A stretch of 6,616 nt of DNA. Origin: Anaerolineales bacterium. GTDB lineage: Bacteria > Chloroflexota > Anaerolineae > Anaerolineales > Villigracilaceae. The first letter of the stretch is position 1. Every line of letters begins with the position of its first letter. The stretch lies in contig JADLCG010000196.1 of NCBI GenBank assembly GCA_020847355.1, positions 1 through 6,616 of the forward strand, in the 5' to 3' direction. Made by a program: the position numbers and the translations under genes. The notes under the pieces were generated by a model, which ran no database searches, was not told where the DNA came from, and was given only the letters and a program-made list of their open reading frames with translations. Shown in pieces: positions 1 to 4,984 of the stretch.

Positions 1-2
1 GC

Positions 3-560
3 GCTCTTGATTGGGTCAGCAAAGGCAATATTGACGATTATATGAGTCGTCATCGTTACGATAAAAATATCAAAGAGTTAAAAGCGTATTTCAACAGCGT
101 AATTGATTGGATTTCAGCCGTGTTTGTGGATGTGGAAAAAGAAATGTGCGGGCTGGAGTGGGGACGCTTGTACGAAGAGTATCACAATAAATCTTACAAC
201 CCCGCTAAAGTTTCAAAAGAAGTGCAAAAACTTTACGGCGATTCGTATGTCAAAAATCGTAAAGGCATATTCGAGTACATTCTGGGCGGTTCGGTCGACA
301 CAAAATTATTAGATGTTCGAGTTTTTGACGACCCAATCAAGAAAGATGTTTATTCAAAGCAAACCGCTAAAGCCGAGACCAGCGGTAAATCAAATTGTCC
401 GCTTTGCGCCATTGGGCATGACGCAAATAAAAGTAAAATTTGGAAGTTGAATGAAATGGACGCTGACCATGTAACGGCATGGAGTAAAGGCGGCGCAACA
501 GATATAAAAAACTGTCAAATGTTGTGTAAGACGCATAATCGAGCAAAAGGAAATCGTTAA
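3..560 (+). CDS. HNH endonuclease, C-terminal part (gene cut by window edge; probably DUF262-HNH protein)
   Basis: The reading frame is open from the first complete codon at position 3 with no stop before it. The methionine at 42 is therefore probably internal, and the gene probably starts outside the window. The last ~60 residues form a treble-clef HNH nuclease. Numbering from the Met at 42, there is a CPLC zinc pair (C119, C122), a DADH motif (D142, H143) with the general-base His, the central Asn in NCQMLC (N157, with C162), and a final THN (H165, N166). The segment before it (AYF..VIDW, KGIFEYIL, VRVFDD) resembles the helical region between the DUF262 nucleotide-binding domain and the HNH domain in DUF262/HNH proteins, a family related to GmrSD-type restriction and other phage-defence nucleases. 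That family match is from memory of conserved patterns; DUF262 itself is not in view. Codon use is AT-richer than the neighbours, which fits an acquired gene. The stop is TAA. Confidence 0.8.
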   Translation, partial: ALDWVSKGNIDDYMSRHRYDKNIKELKAYFNSVIDWISAVFVDVEKEMCGLEWGRLYEEYHNKSYNPAKVSKEVQKLYGDSYVKNRKGIFEYILGGSVDTKLLDVRVFDDPIKKDVYSKQTAKAETSGKSNCPLCAIGHDANKSKIWKLNEMDADHVTAWSKGGATDIKNCQMLCKTHNRAKGNR

Positions 561-572
561 AGGCAAAAAGCA

Positions 573-683
573 ACCTAACAAAGCGCGCAGTGGATAGTGG
601 GGATTCTTCCACAAGCATTTTTCTGGCTCCGAGTTTTTCCTGCTCTCAGGCACGCCGCCGCTAACGCAAACCGATAGTGGCGG
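573..683 (+). repeat. Possible attC-like or dispersed-repeat tail after the HNH gene
   Basis: Thirteen bases after the HNH stop there is ACCTAAC (573-579), which fits the RYYYAAC right-core (R'') pattern of integron attC sites. It is followed by AAAGCGCGCAG and ends ~90 bp later in CCGCCGCTAACGC. An 8-bp direct repeat GATAGTGG occurs at 593-600 and 673-680. The matching GTTRRRY core expected at the far end is absent, so if this is an attC-like element it is degenerate. The AACAAAGCG...CGCTAACGC style resembles intergenic repeats I associate with mobile gene arrays in Chloroflexota and cyanobacteria. That is recollection, not proof. Confidence 0.25.
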
Positions 684-691
684 TTTTTTTT
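655..691 (+). terminator. Rho-independent terminator of the HNH gene
   Basis: A 9-bp stem is formed by CCGCCGCTA (655-663) and TAGTGGCGG (675-683). Its only non-Watson-Crick pair is one G-U, the loop is 11 nt, and an uninterrupted run of eight T (684-691) follows. It lies 95 bp after the HNH stop and upstream of the next promoter, so it separates the nuclease gene from the NADH dehydrogenase gene. Confidence 0.85.
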
Positions 692-715
692 ATCTGCGGG
701 CAGTTTGTCGAGTCA

Positions 716-744
716 TTTTCAAATCGGAGTATTTCGGTTATAAT
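716..744 (+). promoter_or_regulatory. Sigma70-type promoter of the NADH dehydrogenase gene
   Basis: The -35 candidate is TTTTCA (716-721, 4 of 6 to TTGACA). A 17-bp spacer separates it from a perfect -10 box TATAAT (739-744). The predicted transcription start is near 751, giving a leader of about 23 nt that contains the operator palindrome and the ribosome binding site GGAGG (764-768, 5 nt before ATG). Confidence 0.7.
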
Positions 745-761
745 AGTGAAAATTTTCACCA
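744..761 (+). promoter_or_regulatory. Rex-type operator overlapping the transcription start
   Basis: GTGAAAATTTTCAC (746-759) is a perfect 14-bp palindrome just after the -10 box. In the 18-bp frame it reads TA-GTGAA-AATT-TTCAC-CA. The Rex consensus is TTGTGAA-N4-TTCACAA, so both GTGAA half-sites match and only two of the fourteen specified bases differ (A for T at 745, C for A at 760). Rex is the repressor that leaves DNA when NADH is high. It controls ndh-type genes in Bacillus and Streptomyces, which suits the gene downstream. The site covers the predicted +1, so bound repressor would block RNA polymerase. The binding protein is inferred. Confidence 0.65.
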
Positions 762-773
762 TCGGAGGCGAAA

Positions 774-2024
774 ATGAATTCGAATCATATCCCTCATGTT
801 GTCATTATCGGCGCGGGTTTTGGCGGGCTGGAAACTGCGCGCGGATTAGCCAAAGCGCGCGTACGCATCACGCTGATTGATCGGCACAACCATCATTTAT
901 TTCAACCGCTTTTATATCAAGTGGCGATCGCCGGCTTGCTCCCCTCGCAAATTGCTCAACCCGTCCGCACGATCTTTCGCAAGCAGAAAAATCTCACATT
1001 TCAAATGGGCGCTGTGAGCGCAATTGACGTGGAACAGAAGTACGTCAAATTAAACGGCTCGATCATCGCGTATGATTATTTGGTCGTGGCGGTGGGCGGG
1101 CGCACAAATTTCTTTGGTTTTGAAAGCGTTGAAAAATACGGCTATCAACTCAAAGATTTAGAAACCGCTATAAAAACGCGCAATCAATTACTGAGCATGT
1201 TTGAGCAAGCCAGCCATGAAGCGGATGTAGAAAAAAGAAAAGCGTTGCTCACTTTTGTGATTGTGGGCGGCGGACCAACCGGCATTGAAACGGCGGGCGC
1301 GCTGGCGGAATTAATTTCGCACGTGATGAAGAAGGATTATCCAAACCTCAATTTGCGCGAAGCGCAGGTGATTCTTTTAGAAGCCAGCGCCAGTCTGATT
1401 AGTTTTTATCCGGCTGAATTAAGAGAAGCGACTTTGCGGCTATTAAAAAATAAAAACGTGGACGTGCGGCTCAATTCAAGATTGGAAAGTTTCAACGGAC
1501 AGTTCATCAAACTGGCGGACGGAAGCGAAATCGAATCGCAAACTTTAATTTGGACGGCGGGAATCAAAGCCGTTGAAGTTTTGGAACACTTGAACGTGGA
1601 AAAAGCCGCCGGCGGGAGAATCCGCATCACGCCGACCTTACAACTGCCTCAGCATCCTGAAACATTCGTCATCGGGGACGCCGCTTTTCTGCTCGATGAA
1701 AAGGGTCAGCCTCTGCCGATGATTTCCACAGTCGCCATTCAGCAAGGCGCGGCAACCGCCAAAAATATTTTGAAATTGATCAACCGTCAAGAACTTGGGG
1801 ATTTTCATTACAAAGACCCAGGTCTGCTCGCCACGATTGGACGCAACGCCGCCGTCGCCAAGATTTTTGGCGTTTCTTTCAGCGGCTACCCAGCCTGGGT
1901 GATTTGGGTTTTCTTGCACATTTACCGCATCATCGGTTTTCGCAACCGCATTATCGTCTTATTCAATTGGGCGTGGGATTACGTCTTCTACGATAATCAA
2001 GTGCGGCTGATCACGAAAGAATAG
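774..2024 (+). CDS. ndh: Type II NADH:quinone oxidoreductase (NDH-2), FAD-dependent
   Basis: A 416-aa single-subunit, non-proton-pumping NADH dehydrogenase that passes electrons from NADH through FAD to membrane quinone. The N-terminal Rossmann motif GAGFGG (residues 13-18) binds FAD, with the acidic strand end IDRHNHHLFQPLLYQVA (35-51) typical of the family. A second Rossmann motif, VGGGPTG (164-170), binds NADH. IWTAGIK (259-265) and the FAD-contact VIGDAA (299-304) follow. The C-terminal ~50 residues are aromatic and amphipathic (GYPAWVIWVFLHIY, then GFRNR) and form the membrane anchor. Length is normal and no EF-hand insert is present. The usual quinone-site pattern A-Q-x-A-x-Q-Q-G reads S318-T-V-A-I-Q-Q-G325, so the first Ala-Gln pair is replaced. 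The start is fixed by GGAGG 5 nt upstream and by position relative to the FAD motif. It stands alone between terminators. The other possibility is a related sulfide:quinone-type flavoprotein, but its redox cysteines are not visible. Confidence 0.9.
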   Translation: MNSNHIPHVVIIGAGFGGLETARGLAKARVRITLIDRHNHHLFQPLLYQVAIAGLLPSQIAQPVRTIFRKQKNLTFQMGAVSAIDVEQKYVKLNGSIIAYDYLVVAVGGRTNFFGFESVEKYGYQLKDLETAIKTRNQLLSMFEQASHEADVEKRKALLTFVIVGGGPTGIETAGALAELISHVMKKDYPNLNLREAQVILLEASASLISFYPAELREATLRLLKNKNVDVRLNSRLESFNGQFIKLADGSEIESQTLIWTAGIKAVEVLEHLNVEKAAGGRIRITPTLQLPQHPETFVIGDAAFLLDEKGQPLPMISTVAIQQGAATAKNILKLINRQELGDFHYKDPGLLATIGRNAAVAKIFGVSFSGYPAWVIWVFLHIYRIIGFRNRIIVLFNWAWDYVFYDNQVRLITKE

Positions 2025-2035
2025 CTTTACGCGCT

Positions 2036-2161
2036 TATTTATCTTCAGCCAAATGTGAAATAACCGTCCCGAAGTTTTTTTAAGAAAATCAAAGGGAAAA
2101 TACCAACCTTCGGGACGTTTTTCCTTATTACCGATAAAGTCTATTTATCTTCAGCCAAATG
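2036..2161. repeat. Exact 20-bp direct repeat pair (2036-2055 and 2142-2161)
   Basis: TATTTATCTTCAGCCAAATG occurs at 2036-2055 and again at 2142-2161, offset by 106 bp. The right copy is the end of the minus-strand membrane-protein gene, where it encodes the final HLAEDK residues and part of the stop codon. The left copy is non-coding, just after the ndh stop. The two copies bracket the inverted repeat/terminator. This may be a small duplication of the gene's 3' end, an insertion-type direct repeat, or an assembly artefact. Confidence 0.85.
2065..2122 (+). terminator. Long-loop inverted repeat with T-run, probable ndh terminator
   Basis: CGTCCCGAAG (2065-2074) and CTTCGGGACG (2108-2117) are perfect 10-bp complements, and TTTTT (2118-2122) follows the right arm. 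The loop of 33 nt is large for an intrinsic terminator, and a second T7 run (2075-2081) follows the left arm. It lies between convergent genes, about 40 bp after the ndh stop. On the minus strand no T-run follows the stem, so termination of the opposite transcript here is less certain. Confidence 0.6.
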
Positions 2162-2503
2162 AAAACGATGCAAGAAACGATGAAAGATGGGCGTCATCAA
2201 AATGCCAACTGAAGCCAAAAGAATCACGCCTGAATATAAGGCGTAGCCGGAGGCGAAGATTTTTCCAGCAACGGTTTGGACCGGATTCACCGGACCCATG
2301 CCGCCTAAAATCATGGAGGCGTTCAAGAGCGCGTCAATCCAGGCTAAATGTTCAAGGAAGTGATAGCCCAGCACGCCAAGCCCTAAAGAGAAACTCAATA
2401 ACAACGTACAAAGCGCGCCGTTTAGAAATAGGCGTTTTGCGAATACGCTTTGCTTAGCCAAAGGCTGTTTATGATGTTCGTACTTATTGAAACTCAATTT
2501 CAT
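2141..2503 (-). CDS. Small membrane protein with TM-loop-TM layout (2TM channel-like, unknown function)
   Basis: A 120-aa protein with a basic, polar N-terminus (residues 1-25), a first hydrophobic helix (~27-47), and a re-entrant-looking loop (54-75, WIDALLNASMILGGMGPVNP). A second hydrophobic helix follows (~80-105), then a His-rich basic tail (IFHRFLHRFHL, 106-116). The layout recalls two-TM potassium-channel subunits with a pore helix, but the TVGYG-type filter is absent and GGMGPV stands in its place. I recognise similar hypothetical proteins in bacteria but no established function; channel activity is only a structural guess. The start is supported by AAAGGT 5 nt upstream, overlapping the amylase stop. 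The 8-bp gap to the amylase implies co-transcription and perhaps translational coupling. The last codons lie in a 20-bp sequence repeated downstream. Confidence 0.7.
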   Translation of the reverse strand: MKLSFNKYEHHKQPLAKQSVFAKRLFLNGALCTLLLSFSLGLGVLGYHFLEHLAWIDALLNASMILGGMGPVNPVQTVAGKIFASGYALYSGVILLASVGILMTPIFHRFLHRFHLAEDK

Positions 2504-2511
2504 AATGACCT

Positions 2512-3846
2512 TTACTTGACGACATAAACGGCGAAGCCGCGCGGCGCGGCAAAAAATTGCGCGCGCCCGCTTGCGTCTGTGCGTTGGGCAATGGGCGGCG
2601 CCATATCTTTTTTACTCCACCAAACAACAGGCGATAGTTCTGCATGTTGCCATTGCGTATTCACCCACGCGCCATTCCACTGGTCTCCGCGATTATTCAA
2701 AACATAAATCAAGCCGGGCTGATTTCCATACCCATTGCGTTGCATCACGTACAAATCATCCGTCAAATATAAAATTGAGGTGGAGCCGCCCGCATATTTT
2801 TCATGCGCGGAAACCAATGCGGCAATGCCATTGGGAGCGCCTTCCAAAGCCAGATTGTAATTAAAATAATCTTTCCAAAAAACGCAGGGGAAACCTTCGT
2901 GCGTCAAAATATAAGAGTAGGCTAAGAGTTTATCGTTAGCGATCGGGCGGCCTGCGTCACGCAAATCGTGATTCTCCACAAACGTCACTGTATAGCGCGG
3001 TTGCGCTTTCAAAATCGCGTCGCCGTTGACTAAAGTCTTCAAACTGAAGCCGTATTGATCGCACATATTCTTCAACAGATCGCGCAACGGAAAATCAAAA
3101 GCATCTACCGGATTAGAGTTTGAGAAGTTCACCTCGCGTTCCCAATTGAGCGTATTCGTCGCCGAATCCCAATATTCCGCCACGCCGTAAGGCGTTATCA
3201 AATTGCCGCCGCGCTGGTAACGATATTCCTGAATTGCCGTGATCGTATTTGCGCCATAGCCTTTGGCAAAATCAAAACGAAAGCCGTCAAAGCCGATTTC
3301 TTCAACCAGCCAGCGCGTGAATTTCAAAATTTCAGCATAGACATACGGGTTGCGATGCGAAAGATCGGGCATATCGCCAAAGGTCATTTCATCCCACGAT
3401 TCGTACATGTTAGGATGAAAGCATTCCCAATCGCGCAAAAATTTTCCGCTCGCCGGGTTGAATTTCGTCCAGCGCAATTGCCCATTGATCGGGTTGACTT
3501 CTTGCGCGTCCGCTCCGCTGCAATGGTTGATGACAATGTCCGCGATCACGCTCAAGCGTTGTTGATGCGCGTTTGCGATCAGCGCTTCCAACTCTTTGCG
3601 CGTCCCAAACCAAGTCGGCGTAGTTCCCTTTTGAGCAAATTCGCCGAGGTCGTAATAATCATACGGATCGTAACCCATGGAAGGTCCCGCCAAGTTTGCG
3701 GCTTTATGAATCGGCGGCAACCAAAGCGCGGTAAAACCGACTTTAGCGAGTTCGGGGATTTTTTCGTTTACATATTTCCACCACTGAAATTCTTTTTGAT
3801 CCTCACGCGGACAATCCCAATGAAAGGCTTGCATCATCACGCCCAT
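2512..3846 (-). CDS. GH13 alpha-amylase, cytoplasmic, archaeal/plant-like type
   Basis: A 444-aa retaining alpha-glucan hydrolase predicted to cut internal alpha-1,4 bonds of glycogen, starch or maltodextrin. The (beta/alpha)8 barrel begins at once (MMQAFHWD, residues 4-11), so there is no signal peptide and the enzyme should be cytoplasmic. Conserved regions: I, DIVINH (103-108); II, GFRFDFAKG (188-196) with nucleophile D192 and partner R190; III, VAEYWD (222-227) with acid/base E224; IV, FVENHD (289-294) with stabiliser D294. Domain B (about 105-165) carries FHPN and FGDMPDLSH. The beta-sandwich domain C starts near AGGST (352-356) and ends at AVYVVK. The GYDPYDYYDLGE block and domain C most resemble archaeal (Pyrococcus/Thermococcus, GH13_7) and plant (GH13_6) amylases, from memory. 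The start is supported by GAGGAG 8 nt upstream. It leads an operon with the small membrane protein. Subfamily and substrate are not settled. Confidence 0.9.
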   Translation of the reverse strand: MGVMMQAFHWDCPREDQKEFQWWKYVNEKIPELAKVGFTALWLPPIHKAANLAGPSMGYDPYDYYDLGEFAQKGTTPTWFGTRKELEALIANAHQQRLSVIADIVINHCSGADAQEVNPINGQLRWTKFNPASGKFLRDWECFHPNMYESWDEMTFGDMPDLSHRNPYVYAEILKFTRWLVEEIGFDGFRFDFAKGYGANTITAIQEYRYQRGGNLITPYGVAEYWDSATNTLNWEREVNFSNSNPVDAFDFPLRDLLKNMCDQYGFSLKTLVNGDAILKAQPRYTVTFVENHDLRDAGRPIANDKLLAYSYILTHEGFPCVFWKDYFNYNLALEGAPNGIAALVSAHEKYAGGSTSILYLTDDLYVMQRNGYGNQPGLIYVLNNRGDQWNGAWVNTQWQHAELSPVVWWSKKDMAPPIAQRTDASGRAQFFAAPRGFAVYVVK

Positions 3847-3901
3847 AGGCTTTTCTCCTCACGCTCGCAAAAAATCCGATTGGCTTTTGATTTTCTGCAA
3901 G

Positions 3902-3929
3902 TTTATAAATTTTAAGCCAAAACTGCAAA
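3902..3929 (-). promoter_or_regulatory. Candidate promoter of the amylase/membrane-protein operon
   Basis: Read on the minus strand, TTTGCA (3924-3929, 4 of 6) and TATAAA (3902-3907, 5 of 6) are separated by 16 bp. They lie just after the hydrolase terminator and about 55-80 bp before the amylase ATG, with transcription starting near 3895. A 7-bp inverted repeat TTGGCTT (3880-3886) / AAGCCAA (3914-3920) brackets the -10 box and could be a regulator site, but arms this short can arise by chance. Confidence 0.45.
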
Positions 3930-3941
3930 AGCGGGAAATAT

Positions 3942-3976
3942 AAAAATGCCCGAGCGTCCGCCGCTTCGAGCATTTT
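3942..3976 (-). terminator. Rho-independent terminator of the MBL-fold hydrolase gene
   Basis: On the minus strand, AAAATGCUCGA-(A)-GCG pairs with CGC-UCGGGCAUUUU. This gives about 14 bp with one bulged A, one G-U pair and a 5-nt loop (GCGGA), and the stem runs into TTTTT. It begins about 34 bp after the hydrolase stop, so the amylase operon needs its own promoter. Confidence 0.85.
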
Positions 3977-4009
3977 GGTCATGCCTGCGTTCTTTATTCA
4001 ACTCTGTGC

Positions 4010-4837
4010 TTAATCGTGCATTTGTTGATATAACGCCCGCAAATTTCGCTCGTGCAAGGTAATTGCCAAGCCGCCTAAATGCACGCGGCTCTTGCCGCAA
4101 TCTTCGATATGAATGCTGTCCAGATATTCTTCCACATTCTTGCGTTTCCCGGCGGCTTTGACCGCCTTCTTGATGTTATTCAAGTAATTTGTATTTTCAC
4201 GAACAGCCGCGTCAATTTCGCCGCGCAGGATGATATCGCCATGACCCTGAATGATATTTTCCAACCCCATCTTGCCGATCTTCTTGATTGAAGCGAGCGA
4301 GTCGTCAATATCGCCATCCACCACATACGGCAAGGGCATGAACGAATCTCCGGCAAACAACACGCGGTCTTCTTCTACCAAAACGGAGATGCCGTCCGGG
4401 CTGTGACCGAATGCCTGAGCGAGGATCAGATTCTTCTTCCCGACGCGCATGGTCAATTCGCCGGAAGCAAACGTCAGTTGTGGAAGGACGATCTTCACAT
4501 TCCGCAAACTTGGGTTTTGTTTTTGCGCGCCCGCCAACGAGGGGATGCCGACTTCTTCCAAAAATTTACGGCAATTTGCGTGAGCGATGACCGTCGCGCC
4601 CGGAAAGAAACAATTGCCCCAGGAATGGTCGGCATGGTAGTGGGTGTTAATCACATAGCGCACCTGCACGCCCAGTTCATGCTCGATAAATTCGCGCATA
4701 CCGAGAGTTTCCTCAGGCAAGGCGAGGGTGTCAATTACCACCGCCCATTGGGGACCAATGATCACCCCGGCGGTCACTTGGGCGTAAATTTCACTCTGAA
4801 ACCAATATACGTTTTCCGAAACTCGTTCTCTGTGCAT
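4010..4837 (-). CDS. Metallo-beta-lactamase-fold hydrolase
   Basis: A 275-aa binuclear metal (usually zinc) hydrolase. All ligand motifs are present: THYHADH (65-71; H66, H68, D70, H71), GHSPDG (144-149; H145), FAGDS (161-165; D164) and GHGD (198-201; H199). The N-terminal strands (VYWFQSEIYAQVTAGVIIG, then WAVVIDT) are typical of the superfamily. The C-terminal ~65 residues are a charged helical extension (VRENTNYLNNIKKAVKAAGK) without an obvious family signature. There is no signal peptide or transmembrane segment, so it is probably cytoplasmic. The superfamily includes lactonases, thioesterases, glyoxalase II-like enzymes and persulfide dioxygenases; the sequence does not let me choose. 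The start at 4837 has AAGGGTGA upstream and a good promoter. It is a single-gene unit, divergent from the receiver/roadblock gene, with a terminator after it. Confidence 0.85.
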   Translation of the reverse strand: MHRERVSENVYWFQSEIYAQVTAGVIIGPQWAVVIDTLALPEETLGMREFIEHELGVQVRYVINTHYHADHSWGNCFFPGATVIAHANCRKFLEEVGIPSLAGAQKQNPSLRNVKIVLPQLTFASGELTMRVGKKNLILAQAFGHSPDGISVLVEEDRVLFAGDSFMPLPYVVDGDIDDSLASIKKIGKMGLENIIQGHGDIILRGEIDAAVRENTNYLNNIKKAVKAAGKRKNVEEYLDSIHIEDCGKSRVHLGGLAITLHERNLRALYQQMHD

Positions 4838-4871
4838 GGTGAATCACCCTTAATCTCTGAAATATCCCTCT

Positions 4872-4900
4872 TAAATAGCACAATCTCGCTCAAATTTCAA
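4872..4900 (-). promoter_or_regulatory. Sigma70-type promoter of the MBL-fold hydrolase gene
   Basis: On the minus strand TTGAAA (4895-4900) and TATTTA (4872-4877) are exactly 17 bp apart. The predicted transcription start is near 4865, giving a leader of about 28 nt with the ribosome binding site AAGGGTGA. An imperfect palindrome GGTGAATCACC (4838-4848) sits next to the start codon. Confidence 0.6.
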
Positions 4901-4948
4901 GTCGAATAGACAGTTTCGTTAGGTACCTTTCGGGGAGTGGGCGCTCAC

Positions 4949-4977
4949 TTGATTCTCATTCGCGCTCGTGATAAACT
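4949..4977 (+). promoter_or_regulatory. Candidate promoter for a leaderless receiver/roadblock/Y1 mRNA
   Basis: TTGATT (4949-4954, 4 of 6) and TAAACT (4972-4977, 4 of 6) are spaced by 17 bp. The predicted start, about 7 bp after the -10 box, falls on or next to the ATG at 4985. No ribosome binding site precedes that ATG, so a leaderless transcript is plausible. If translation instead begins at the GTG at 4937, this match is inside the gene and is chance. Confidence 0.3.
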
Positions 4978-4984
4978 TTATGAA

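Noticed and set aside
573..683. A full integron attC site
   Set aside because: Only the RYYYAAC core is present; no GTTRRRY partner and no convincing L''/L' pairing were found, so I list it only as a weak repeat-like tail.
3355..3915. 186-aa open frame on the plus strand opposite the amylase
   Set aside because: It lies antisense to a gene with complete catalytic motifs, has biased Arg/Phe composition typical of a shadow frame, and has no recognisable domain.
3880..3920. Inverted repeat TTGGCTT/AAGCCAA around the amylase -10 box as a sugar-regulator operator
   Set aside because: Seven-base arms 27 bp apart do not match a LacI-type operator (close, nearly contiguous half-sites) and could be chance.
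4838..4848. Imperfect palindrome GGTGAATCACC next to the hydrolase start as an operator or RNA hairpin
   Set aside because: The arms are only 5 bp around one base; a hairpin would have almost no loop and the sequence is partly explained by the ribosome binding site.
4403..4909. 168-aa open frame on the plus strand opposite the MBL-fold hydrolase
   Set aside because: It is antisense to a gene with all metal ligands, shows no domain, and crosses the hydrolase promoter.
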